Assembly (NCBI RefSeq): GCF_026242055.1
Contig: NZ_JAPJDL010000029.1
Span: forward strand, 1,271-65,270
Origin: Lentzea sp. NEAU-D7
GTDB taxonomy: Bacteria > Actinomycetota > Actinomycetes > Mycobacteriales > Pseudonocardiaceae
Reading direction: 5' to 3'
Length of the DNA: 64,000 nucleotides
Below the pieces are notes generated by a model. It was given only the letters and a program-made list of their open reading frames with translations, did no database searches and was not told where the DNA came from. Positions 1 to 7,567 of the stretch are shown here, piece after piece. How positions within the stretch are numbered: position 1 is the first letter of the stretch; each line of letters starts with the position of its first letter. Both the position numbers and the translations under genes were made by a program.

Positions 1-63
1 CCCCCCCGCGCCGGCCCCCCCGCCCCCCGCGCGGGGCGCCGGGGCGCGGCCCCCCCCCGCCCC
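1..63. repeat. G+C-only low-complexity tract
   Basis: The first 63 bases contain only C and G, with C runs up to about nine. It lies just downstream of the typA stop codon. Part of it (CCCCGCGCGGGG) is self-complementary and could form a terminator stem for typA, but there is no T run. It may equally be an assembly-edge artefact. Confidence 0.6.
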
Positions 64-89
64 TGTCAGGCGTTGCGTCAGCGCTGGTA

Positions 90-1985
90 CTAGCCGCGCT
101 GCTTGAGGCGGGAACGCTCGCGGCCGCGGAGGTTCGCGTCCAGGGTCACCTTGCGGACGCGGATGACGTCCGGGGCCACCTCGACGCACTCGTCGGAGGC
201 GCAGAACTCCAGCGCCTCCTCCAGCGAGAGCTTGCGGGGGCGGGCCAGGGTCTCCATCACGTCCGCCGTGGAGGAGCGCATGTTCGTGAGCTTCTTCTCG
301 CGGGTGATGTTGACGTCGAGGTCCTCGGCGCGCGGGTTCTCGCCCACGACCATGCCCTCGTAGGCGTCGGCGCCCGGCTCCACGAAGAACGTGCCGCGGT
401 CGGCCAGCTGGATCATCGCGTAGGCGGTGATGGAGCCGGTGCGGTCGGCGACCAGGGAGCCGTTGTGGCGGGTGCGGATCTCGCCCGCCCACGGGCCGTA
501 GCCCTCGGAGACGGCGTTGGCGATGCCGGTGCCGCGGGTCTCGGTGAGGAACTCCGTGCGGAAGCCGATGAGGCCTCGCGACGGGACCACGTAGTCGAGC
601 TTGATGCGGCCGGTGCCGTGGCCCGACATGTTCTCCATGCGGCCCTTGCGGTTCGCCAGCAGCTGCGTGACGGCGCCGAGGTGCTCCTCGGGGCAGTCGA
701 CGGACAGGCGCTCGAACGGCTCGTGGACCTTGCCGTCGACGGTGTGCGTGACGACCTGGGGCTTGCCCACGGTCAGCTCGAAGCCCTCGCGGCGCATCTG
801 CTCGACCAGGATGGCCAGCGCCAGCTCGCCGCGGCCCTGCACCTCCCAGGTGTCCGGGCGCTCGGTCGGCAGGACCTTCACCGACACGTTGCCGACGAGC
901 TCGGCGTCGAGACGCGCCTTGAGCACGCGGGCGGTGAGCTTGGTGCCGCCGTTGCGACCCGCCAGGGGCGAGGTGTTCACACCGACGGTCATCGAGATGG
1001 CCGGCTGGTCGACCGTGATCCGGGGCAGCGCCTCGGGGGCCTCGGCGTCGGCCAGCGTGTCACCGATGGTGATGTCGGCGATGCCGGCGATGGCGACCAG
1101 GTCACCCGCACGGGCGAACTCGGCCGGGACGCGGTCCAGCGCCTCGGTGATGAGGAGCTCGGTGATGCGGACCTTGACGGGCTCGCCGTCCTCGCGGCAC
1201 CACGCCACGGTCTCACCCTTGCGCATCGTGCCCTGGTGGATGCGGCACAGCGCGATGCGACCGAGGAAGGTCGAGGCGTCGAGGTTCGTGACGAGCGCCT
1301 GCAGCGGGCCGTCGACGTCGACGTGAGGAGCGGGGATGCGGTCGAGCAGCACCTGGAACAGCACGTCCAGGTTCTCCTCGTCCGGCAGGCCGCCGTCCTC
1401 GGGCTGGTTCAGCGACGCGCGACCGGCGCGGGCCGAGGCGTAGACGACCGGCAGGTCCAGCACGGACTCGTCGGCGCCCACCTCGGACGCGAGGTCGAGC
1501 AGCAGGTCGTGGGCTTCCTCGACGACCTCGGAGATCCGGGCGTCGGGGCGGTCGACCTTGTTGACCAGCAGGATCACCGGCAGGCCGGCCGCGAGGGTCT
1601 TGCGCAGGACGAAGCGCGTCTGGGGCAGCGGGCCCTCGGACGCGTCGACCAGCAGCACGACGCCGTCGACCATCGACAGCGCGCGCTCGACCTCGCCACC
1701 GAAGTCGGCGTGGCCGGGGGTGTCGACCACGTTGATGATCACGTCGCCGTCCGGCGTGTGCCTGCGCACAGCCGTGTTCTTGGCGAGGATCGTGATTCCC
1801 TTCTCCCGCTCGAGCTCGCCCGAGTCCATGACCCGGTCGACGAGCTCGGCACGCGCGGAGAACGCGCCGGACTGGCGCAGCATTGCATCGACCAAGGTGG
1901 TCTTGCCGTGGTCGACGTGCGCGACGATCGCGACATTTCGCAGGTCAGTTCGCGTCTGAAGGACAGACGCGGTGGCCGTGGGCAC
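90..1985 (-). CDS. typA: TypA/BipA ribosome-associated translational GTPase
   Basis: Translation-factor GTPase that acts on the 70S ribosome, with roles in ribosome assembly and stress growth. The 631 residues match the family length. G1 (AHVDHGKTT) is at residues 22-30, followed by the KGITI switch region, DTPGHADF (G3) and NKVDRPDA (G4). EF-G-like domains II, III and V follow, and the BipA-specific C-terminal domain contains the VPSRGLIGFRTEFLT segment. The GTG start at 1985 places G1 at the usual distance from the N-terminus. It stands alone, divergent from the small lysine-rich gene at 2152. Assignment is secure. Confidence 0.97.
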   Translation of the reverse strand: MPTATASVLQTRTDLRNVAIVAHVDHGKTTLVDAMLRQSGAFSARAELVDRVMDSGELEREKGITILAKNTAVRRHTPDGDVIINVVDTPGHADFGGEVERALSMVDGVVLLVDASEGPLPQTRFVLRKTLAAGLPVILLVNKVDRPDARISEVVEEAHDLLLDLASEVGADESVLDLPVVYASARAGRASLNQPEDGGLPDEENLDVLFQVLLDRIPAPHVDVDGPLQALVTNLDASTFLGRIALCRIHQGTMRKGETVAWCREDGEPVKVRITELLITEALDRVPAEFARAGDLVAIAGIADITIGDTLADAEAPEALPRITVDQPAISMTVGVNTSPLAGRNGGTKLTARVLKARLDAELVGNVSVKVLPTERPDTWEVQGRGELALAILVEQMRREGFELTVGKPQVVTHTVDGKVHEPFERLSVDCPEEHLGAVTQLLANRKGRMENMSGHGTGRIKLDYVVPSRGLIGFRTEFLTETRGTGIANAVSEGYGPWAGEIRTRHNGSLVADRTGSITAYAMIQLADRGTFFVEPGADAYEGMVVGENPRAEDLDVNITREKKLTNMRSSTADVMETLARPRKLSLEEALEFCASDECVEVAPDVIRVRKVTLDANLRGRERSRLKQRG

Positions 1986-2151
1986 GCAGAACTCCTATGA
2001 GCTTCGAAGGCGTTGGAGGGGCTCGCGCCGGACACTTCGATGCGCAGGGCCGTTGCTGATACTACCGGCTGCGTCGCCATTACCACACAAGAGTGCCAGT
2101 GAAGTGAGCCTCACCTACTCTAGCGATACGTGTCGGAGTGGAGTTCAACCA

Positions 2152-2307
2152 GTGGGCAAAAAGCTCAAGAAGAAGTGTTGCCGGTCGAAGCCCCAGTGCA
2201 AGCGCTGCCCGGTTCCGTTCCTGCTCAAGGAACGTGACAAGGCCAGGAAGAAGGCAGCCAAGAAGGCCGAGAAGGCGGCCAAGAAGGCCCTGAAGAAGGC
2301 CGCTTGA
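2152..2307 (+). CDS. Small lysine-rich cysteine-cluster protein (51 aa)
   Basis: Starts at GTG 2152, with a GGAGTGGAG ribosome-binding site about 10 nt upstream. The N-terminal half has a compact cysteine cluster (KKCCRSKPQCKRCP). The C-terminal half is an almost pure Lys/Ala helix (KKAAKKAEKAAKKALKKAA). Predicted pI is extremely basic, which suggests nucleic-acid or ribosome binding, and the four cysteines could hold a metal. I recall similar short proteins in actinobacteria without an assigned function. Its TGA overlaps the TTG start of the S41 peptidase gene, so the two are probably translationally coupled. Confidence 0.75.
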   Translation: MGKKLKKKCCRSKPQCKRCPVPFLLKERDKARKKAAKKAEKAAKKALKKAA

Positions 2308-3266
2308 GACCCGCCGGGGTCCATGCGTACGTCGAGGCGGCTCTGGGCCTCCTCGAGCGTCACTCGATCGACAGCGCGGCGGCCGACTGGCCCGCGCTAC
2401 GTGCCGAAGCTCACCTCGCGACCGCCGATGCGCGCGTCCCGGAGGACACCTACGACGCGATCCGTCACGTGATCGCCACGCTCGGCAACCCGCACACCCA
2501 CCTGATCACGGCGCGGCGAGCGGCCTCTGCGCCGCGTTCCACCATTCCAACCGGTCGGTTGCTTGAGGCAACCGGACGGTCGGACCAAGCAACCGGACGG
2601 TCGGACCAAGCAACCGGACGGTCGGACCAAGCAACCGGACGGTCGGGCGAAACAACCGGATGGTTGGTCCTGCCGGAGACCAGCTCACGCAACGGCAGGA
2701 AGTACGTCAGCGCCGGTCTGAAGGCGCTGCGCGGCCTGATCGGGAGCCGACCGACCGGTTGGGTTGTCGACCTGCGCGGCAACCGCGGCGGTGACATGCA
2801 CCCGATGCTCGCGGTGGTGGCCCCGCTGCTCGGCGACGGCGAGCGGGGCAGGTTCGTCAGCGCCCACGGCGAGACGAGCTGGGGCATCAGACGCGGCCAC
2901 GTCTACAACGGCGCAAGGACCGCGTACCGGTGGCACCGGGTCCCGGCCGCGCGCAACCAGCCGGTGGCGGTGCTCGTCGACGGCGGCACGGCGAGTTCCG
3001 GAGAGGCCGTGCTGATCTCGTTCCTGGGCGCGGAGGACACCAAGACCTTCGGCCGGCCGACAGCCGGCTACGCGACGGCGAACGAGACGTTCGGGCTGCC
3101 CGACGGCGCGCGGCTCGCCATCACGACCGCGCTCATGGCCGACCGCACCGGGAGGACGTACGGCAACACCCCGATCGCCCCGCACACGCTCGTCGACACG
3201 GATGACACGAATGACGCGGACGACGCGCTGGACGCGGCGATCGAGTGGCTCGCCGGACGGGCCTAG
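2304..3266 (+). CDS. S41-family (tail-specific/NSR-like) peptidase
   Basis: 320-residue S41 peptidase with no signal peptide and no PDZ domain. The N-terminal helical part ends in GNPHTHL (residues 61-67), a candidate catalytic His region. The core has VVDLRGNRGGDM (154-165), and the nucleophile motif GGTASSGEA (Ser231 or Ser232) is followed by TKTFGRPTAGYATAN. This layout resembles the nisin-resistance-protein branch of S41, which uses a Ser/His dyad; this is inference from motif memory. Residues 85-119 are a tandem TGRSDQA heptad repeat inserted between the two halves. The start is TTG 2304, overlapping the upstream stop. The 3' end overlaps the convergent YciI gene by 4 nt. Confidence 0.85.
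   Translation: MRPAGVHAYVEAALGLLERHSIDSAAADWPALRAEAHLATADARVPEDTYDAIRHVIATLGNPHTHLITARRAASAPRSTIPTGRLLEATGRSDQATGRSDQATGRSDQATGRSGETTGWLVLPETSSRNGRKYVSAGLKALRGLIGSRPTGWVVDLRGNRGGDMHPMLAVVAPLLGDGERGRFVSAHGETSWGIRRGHVYNGARTAYRWHRVPAARNQPVAVLVDGGTASSGEAVLISFLGAEDTKTFGRPTAGYATANETFGLPDGARLAITTALMADRTGRTYGNTPIAPHTLVDTDDTNDADDALDAAIEWLAGRA
2571..2654 (+). repeat. 21-bp in-frame tandem repeat, 4 units
   Basis: Three identical units of ACCGGACGGTCGGACCAAGC+A and a fourth with three changes, followed by a fifth partial unit (ACCGGATGG). The period of 21 keeps the S41 frame and encodes TGRSDQA. The preceding ACCGGTCGG looks like a diverged copy. It is a hotspot for slippage-driven length variation. 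Confidence 0.95.
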
Positions 3267-3565
3267 TGCTGCAGCACGGCCTCGTTCAGCTTCAGCAGCT
3301 CGGGCGCCGTTCGCGTCGCCTCGAACTCGCAGATCTCGTACGTCACGAGTTTCTGCTCGGCCCACGGGTCCGTGGCGAGCAGCGCTTCGAGCTTGCCCCG
3401 GGGCATGGGCCGCGTGATGATCACGCCGCCCGTCCTCGGCACCTGACGCCCCGAGGCGAGGAAGAGACCTCGCTCGTACTGCTTCTCGACCCAGGCTCGG
3501 TGGTCGGGAAGGGCGTAGTCGATCTGTTCCAGTGGCGCGGCGTACTTCAGCAGCACGATGAACAT
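3263..3565 (-). CDS. YciI-like (YCII domain) protein
   Basis: 100-residue YCII-domain protein (MFIVLLKYAAPLE start). Members are small ferredoxin-like-fold proteins, dimeric, often acting as enzymes or as accessory domains of regulators; the substrate is not predictable here. The conserved His/Asp pair typical of the family is represented by the DHRAWV region near residue 22 and by the TRPMPRGKLEALLATDPWA segment that ends the fold. It converges with the S41 gene (4-nt overlap). Its start is only 30 nt from the trp leader peptide on the other strand, so the two promoters are back to back. Confidence 0.85.
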   Translation of the reverse strand: MFIVLLKYAAPLEQIDYALPDHRAWVEKQYERGLFLASGRQVPRTGGVIITRPMPRGKLEALLATDPWAEQKLVTYEICEFEATRTAPELLKLNEAVLQH

Positions 3566-3594
3566 GCGTTGACGGTAGACCTATACTCGCCATC

Positions 3595-3645
3595 ATGCGC
3601 ACGATGAACGCCTTCTGGTGGGCCGCTTTCAGGCGGCCGGAGTAG
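3595..3645 (+). CDS. trpS leader peptide with tandem Trp codons
   Basis: A 16-residue ORF, MRTMNAFWWAAFRRPE, with two adjacent tryptophan codons (3616-3621), 102 nt upstream of trpS. The codons just after Trp-Trp form the left arm of an RNA hairpin, as expected for a ribosome-mediated attenuator. S. coelicolor trpRS1, the auxiliary indolmycin-resistant synthetase, is known to be controlled this way, so the layout is supported by a precedent. Confidence 0.85.
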   Translation: MRTMNAFWWAAFRRPE

Positions 3646-3703
3646 CTGTGCGCAGAGTTCACCACTGACGCCACACGAGCCGCCCGCGACGGGGCGGCTT
3701 TTT
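3622..3703 (+). promoter_or_regulatory. Ribosome-mediated transcription attenuator of trpS
   Basis: Arm 1 GCCGC (3622-3626) pairs with arm 2 GGCGGC (3632-3637). The terminator is GCCGCCC (3679-3685), loop, GGGCGGC (3692-3698), then five Ts (3699-3703). Arm 2 can instead pair with the GCCGCC of the terminator 5' arm. A ribosome stalled on the Trp codons at 3616-3621 would cover arm 1, free arm 2 and block the terminator, so scarcity of charged tRNA-Trp should switch trpS on. Confidence 0.85.
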
Positions 3704-3746
3704 CGTGCGTGTCGTCCGGGCGGTCCTTCACGAGAGGACCAGCATC

Positions 3747-4670
3747 ATGATCCGGCTCTCCGCCATCACGCCCTCCGGCCAGGTGCACCTGGGCAACTAC
3801 CTCGGTGCGCTGCGCACGTGGGCTCGTGAGGGCACCGACGAGGACGTGTACTTCATCAGCGACCTGCACGCGATGACGTCGTCGCACAATCCGCAACGGC
3901 TGCGATCCATGACGCGTGAGCAGCTCGCGGTGCTCATCGCGTCCGGCATCGCCCCGGCGAGCGTGTGCGTCCAGAGCGATCTGATCCGCGAGCTGGGGGC
4001 GCTGAACTGGGTCCTGGAGTGCACCTGCACGTACGGGGAGGCCGCGCGGATGATCCAGTTCAAGGAGAAGTCGCTCGGCCGCGAGTCGGTGCGGCTGAGC
4101 CTGCTGACCTATCCGGTGCTGATGGCCGCGGACATCCTGCTGCAGGGCACCGCGGAGGTGCCGGTCGGCGAGGACCAGCTCCAGCACGTCGAACTGGCCC
4201 GCGCGCTCGCCCGGCGGTTCAACCACGCCTACGGCGACGCGTTCATCGTGCCGACCGCGGTGGTGCCGAAGGTGGGGGCGCGCATCAAGGACCTCTCGGA
4301 CCCGGCCCGCAAGATGGACAAGTCGGCGCAGAACTCGGCGGGTGTCGTGTTCGTACTCGACGACCCCGACCTGGTGCGGCGCAAGGTGCGCAGGGCCGTC
4401 TCGTCCACCGAGGGCATCGCGAACCTGACCGAGATCCTCGCCTCCTGCACCGGCAAGGCACCCGAGGACTACACGAGCAGGTTCGCCGACCTCAAGAACG
4501 TCGTGGCCGAAGCGGTGATCGAGGAGCTCCGTCCCGTCCGCGACCGCACGCTGGAGCTCCTCGCCGACCCCGCCGAGCTGGACCGGATCAGGAACGCCGG
4601 CGCGGAACGGGCCCGCGAGCGCGCCCAGCACCGGCTGAACGCGGCGCTGCGCCTGTCCGGGCTCAGTTGA
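3747..4670 (+). CDS. trpS: Tryptophanyl-tRNA synthetase (auxiliary TrpRS1-like)
   Basis: Class I aminoacyl-tRNA synthetase charging tRNA-Trp. Start ATG 3747 follows a GAGAGGA ribosome-binding site; an upstream in-frame GTG at 3705 lies directly behind the terminator and is rejected. MIRLSAITPSGQVHLGNYLG carries the HIGH-like signature. GEDQLQHVELAR is the usual Trp-adenylate region, and KMDKS (in RKMDKSAQN) replaces KMSKS. At 307 residues it is a little short for a TrpRS. Attenuation control suggests the inducible, antibiotic-resistant type known from Streptomyces rather than the housekeeping copy; another trpS elsewhere in the genome would be expected. Confidence 0.93.
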   Translation: MIRLSAITPSGQVHLGNYLGALRTWAREGTDEDVYFISDLHAMTSSHNPQRLRSMTREQLAVLIASGIAPASVCVQSDLIRELGALNWVLECTCTYGEAARMIQFKEKSLGRESVRLSLLTYPVLMAADILLQGTAEVPVGEDQLQHVELARALARRFNHAYGDAFIVPTAVVPKVGARIKDLSDPARKMDKSAQNSAGVVFVLDDPDLVRRKVRRAVSSTEGIANLTEILASCTGKAPEDYTSRFADLKNVVAEAVIEELRPVRDRTLELLADPAELDRIRNAGAERARERAQHRLNAALRLSGLS

Positions 4671-5436
4671 GGAGCTGCTGAAGGGCCGGCACCAGCACGC
4701 GATCGGCGGGCAGCCAGTCCAGGCCGGGCAGCTCGCCGGCGGTGAGCCACCGGACGGCGTTGTGCTCCAACGCTTCCGGTTCACCGCCGGCGAGCTCCGC
4801 GGCGAAGATCCGCAGCACCAGGTCCTTCTTCAACGGCACGTCCGGCCCGACCTGCTCGCCGACGACAACGGGAACACCCAGCTCCTCCACGCACTCGCGC
4901 ACCAGCGCGTCCGCGGGCTTCTCGCCGGGCTCGACCCGCCCGCCGGGTAGTTCCCACTGCCCCGCATGGCTTTCCGGGTAGGAACGCTGCTGCGCCAGCA
5001 ACCGCCCGTCCCGGACGACCGCCGCGCCCACCACGACCCCGGCCGCGCTCAGCTCCTCGCACCGCCGGGCGAGCAGCGCCGAGCGCTTCTCCAGCACCCG
5101 CAACGCCATTCCGCGCCCGACCGCCACGTCCGCGAACCGGCCGACGACACCGCGCACCGAGGTCCACGCGACGCGGTCGACCACCATCGTCCCGGCGCCG
5201 GTCGCCACGAGGTCCGTGTGCAGCTCCAGGAAGCCGCCGGCCGCGGACACACCGGACAGGTCCGCGCGCGTGACCGTCAACCGCACGCCGAACGGCCCGG
5301 TGAGCACGTCTCCCAGGCACAGCAGCGGTCCCGCGACGCGCACCCCGAACGCCGTGATCAGCGAGGTGTCCAGCAGGGCACCCGCGACGACGGGAACAGG
5401 CGCATCGACCAGCGCGGACGCTCGCAACTCAGGCAC
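4663..5436 (-). CDS. SRPBCC-like domain fused to a Nudix hydrolase
   Basis: 257 residues in two parts. Residues 1-125 look like a START/SRPBCC-type lipid- or ligand-binding fold (MPELRASALVDAPVPVVAGALL opening; GFLELHTDLVATG strand pattern). Residues 133-257 are a Nudix domain of the MutT/CTP-pyrophosphohydrolase type, with a full Nudix box at 166-188 (G...E...RECVEELGV) and the WELPGG lead. The Nudix half probably hydrolyses damaged or unusual nucleoside triphosphates. The SRPBCC assignment of the first half is by pattern only. The 3' end overlaps trpS by 8 nt, convergent. Confidence 0.8.
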   Translation of the reverse strand: MPELRASALVDAPVPVVAGALLDTSLITAFGVRVAGPLLCLGDVLTGPFGVRLTVTRADLSGVSAAGGFLELHTDLVATGAGTMVVDRVAWTSVRGVVGRFADVAVGRGMALRVLEKRSALLARRCEELSAAGVVVGAAVVRDGRLLAQQRSYPESHAGQWELPGGRVEPGEKPADALVRECVEELGVPVVVGEQVGPDVPLKKDLVLRIFAAELAGGEPEALEHNAVRWLTAGELPGLDWLPADRVLVPALQQLLN

Positions 5437-5445
5437 CAGAGCTTG

Positions 5446-6702
5446 CTACCAGGACGGCCAGCGGATCTCCAAACGCGCACCACCGGCAGGGGACTCCGCG
5501 GCGCGGACCGTCCCGCCCCTGCGCTGCACGAGGTGTGACACCAGGGCCAGCCCGAGACCGAAGCCACCGGACCGGCGGCCGCGGTCCTCCTCCACCCGGT
5601 AGAACCGGTCGAACACCTTCGCGCGGTGCTCGGCGGGGATGCCGTGCCCGTCGTCGTCCACGAGCAACCGCACGTCCCGCCCGACCGGGACCAGCGTGAG
5701 CGTGATCGTCGAGTACGCGTACCGGGCGGCGTTGCGCAGCAGGTTGTCCAGCACCAGCTCGACCTCTGAGCGCGTGGCCGACACCAGGCACGCCGACGGC
5801 GGGGCGGTCAGCCGCACCAGCAGCTCCGTGTCCAGCCGGGAGATCGCCGCCTCTGCCTCCAGCACCAGGTCCACTGCCTCGGCACGCGGCGGCGCCGCCG
5901 TGTCCGCGCGGGCCAGTATCAGCAACGACTCCACCAGGGCGCTGAGCCGGATCGACTCCTCGACCACGGACTCCAGCACCTCGATGGAGAAGTCGGGATC
6001 CGGGTGTGCCACCGCGACCTCGGCCTGCGCCCGCACGGACGCGACCGGCGACCTCAGCTCGTGCGCCGCGTCCCCGGTGAAGCGCCGCAACCGGTCCGAG
6101 GCCTCGTCCCGCCGGGCAAGCAACGCGTTCAGCGCCTCGGCCAGCGCTTGCAGCTCGTCGCGCGACGGCGGCACCGGCAGCCGTTCGCCGTGCGGCAGCT
6201 CCCCCGCCGCGACGCGCATCCGTTCGACCGGCCGCAACGACGAGCGCACCGACAGCCAGGTCGCGATCCCCACCAGCCCGGCCACCAGCACCGCCGCGAC
6301 GGCCAGCCAGCGCGAGCCGAGCGTGTTCGCCTTGCCGTACCCGAGCAACGTGCTCGCGTAGACCTCCAGCCGCGGTGTCCCGTCCCCGGAGAACACCACC
6401 TGCCCCCGGAACCGGAGCGCGGACTCCCCCTCCAGCCGCAGCACGGGCTCCCCGGACCTCAGGGCCCGGATGTCCTGCGCGGTCAGCGGAAGCGGCGGCT
6501 TGCCGTCCACCGGCACGCCGGCCACGTCCAGCACCCGGGGCGTCGACTTCTCCAGCTCCTGGTCGACCGCGGTGATCTGGATCAGCCCGATCAGCGCGGG
6601 CGCCAGGCCCGTGAACGCGAGCAGGCACAGCAACGCGACCCCGGTGGCCACGACGGTGATGCGGAAGCGCAGCGTGCGCCGCAACCACCAGCCAGGACTC
6701 AC
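5446..6702 (-). CDS. Two-component sensor histidine kinase
   Basis: 418-residue membrane kinase. TM1 is at about 14-38, a short extracytoplasmic sensor at 40-128 and TM2 at about 131-151. A HAMP linker follows, then HisKA with DAAHELRSP (phospho-acceptor His214), an N box (LDNLLRNAARYAY) and a G box ending in GGFGLGLALVSHL. The GTG start overlaps the response-regulator stop by 4 nt, so it is the second gene of the RR-HK operon. The architecture is that of MprB/CseC-type kinases. The nearby LolA-like/ABC operon with shared repeat sites is the obvious target. Confidence 0.92.
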   Translation of the reverse strand: MSPGWWLRRTLRFRITVVATGVALLCLLAFTGLAPALIGLIQITAVDQELEKSTPRVLDVAGVPVDGKPPLPLTAQDIRALRSGEPVLRLEGESALRFRGQVVFSGDGTPRLEVYASTLLGYGKANTLGSRWLAVAAVLVAGLVGIATWLSVRSSLRPVERMRVAAGELPHGERLPVPPSRDELQALAEALNALLARRDEASDRLRRFTGDAAHELRSPVASVRAQAEVAVAHPDPDFSIEVLESVVEESIRLSALVESLLILARADTAAPPRAEAVDLVLEAEAAISRLDTELLVRLTAPPSACLVSATRSEVELVLDNLLRNAARYAYSTITLTLVPVGRDVRLLVDDDGHGIPAEHRAKVFDRFYRVEEDRGRRSGGFGLGLALVSHLVQRRGGTVRAAESPAGGARLEIRWPSW

Positions 6703-7412
6703 CTGTTCCCCAGCGCGTTGTCCAGGTCCGGCGTGGACGCGATGTACCCGTGCCCGCGGATGGTCCGCACGACCTCACCGGCCCCCACGGCCTCCAGCTT
6801 GCGCCGCAGGTACCCCACGTAGACCTCGACGGCGTTCCTGGTCGCTGCCTGCTCGTCTCCCCAGACGGTCCGCAGCAGCTCGTCCTTGGTCACCACAGAC
6901 CCCGCCCGCGACGCCAGCACGTCGAGCACCGCGTACTCGCGCGGCGACAGCGACACGTCCTGCCCGCCCCAGCTGACCTCGCGCAGCCCGCGGTCGATGA
7001 CGAGGTGCCCCAGCGTCAGCCTCCGCCGAGCACCGCCACCCCGCCGCAGCAACGCCCTGACCTGGGCCACGAGCACGACGAAGCTGAACGGCTTGACCAG
7101 GTACCCGTCGGCGCCGAGGTCCAGCCCGTCCGCCTGGTCGACCTCCCCGTCCTTGGCGGACACCATCAGCACCGGCGTGCGCACCCCGTCGGCGCGCATG
7201 CGCTGCAGCACCCGGTAGCCGGAGAGACCGGGCAGCATGATGTCGAGCAGCACCACGTCGAAGGCCCCGGTCAACGCCACCCGCAGCGCCGTGGGTCCGT
7301 CGGAGGCCGTGACGACCTCCATGCCCTCGGCCGAGAGACCACGTTCCAACGCCCGGCGCACGCCGGCTTCGTCGTCCACGACCAGCACTCGAGGCTTCAC
7401 GGGTGACAGCAT
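6699..7412 (-). CDS. OmpR-family response regulator (MprA-like)
   Basis: 237 residues from ATG 7412; an upstream in-frame ATG at 7466 would run through the repeat-containing promoter and is not preferred. The receiver domain has Asp13/Asp14, phospho-acceptor Asp57 (LLDIMLPG), SAKD and Lys107 (VKPFS). The C-terminal winged helix has LSPREYAVLDVLA and a recognition helix near NAVEVYVGYLRRKL. It is first in the operon with the kinase (4-nt overlap). It probably autoregulates and drives the divergent operon through the TCTCAGC repeats at 7443-7518. Confidence 0.93.
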   Translation of the reverse strand: MLSPVKPRVLVVDDEAGVRRALERGLSAEGMEVVTASDGPTALRVALTGAFDVVLLDIMLPGLSGYRVLQRMRADGVRTPVLMVSAKDGEVDQADGLDLGADGYLVKPFSFVVLVAQVRALLRRGGGARRRLTLGHLVIDRGLREVSWGGQDVSLSPREYAVLDVLASRAGSVVTKDELLRTVWGDEQAATRNAVEVYVGYLRRKLEAVGAGEVVRTIRGHGYIASTPDLDNALGNR

Positions 7413-7442
7413 GCCGCGCGCGGCTCCCCGCTGCCCGCAAGA

Positions 7443-7518
7443 TCTCAGCCGACTCTCAGCAAGCACCTCCGCACAAGCACAAAACCGCAGGTGGGAGTAG
7501 TCTCAGCACCATCTCAGC
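7443..7518. promoter_or_regulatory. Two pairs of 11-bp-spaced TCTCAGC direct repeats
   Basis: TCTCAGC occurs at 7443-7449, 7454-7460, 7501-7507 and 7512-7518. Within each pair the spacing is exactly 11 bp, one helical turn, as for tandem OmpR-family dimers. It resembles the MprA-box layout (two 8-bp repeats 3 bp apart) as I recall it. One pair is near the regulator gene, the other near the LolA-like gene, which fits control of both divergent operons. Confidence 0.7.
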
Positions 7519-7567
7519 AACCCACCACCAAGCTATGGGTACAAGCCCTTGGAGGAGGGGACCACTG

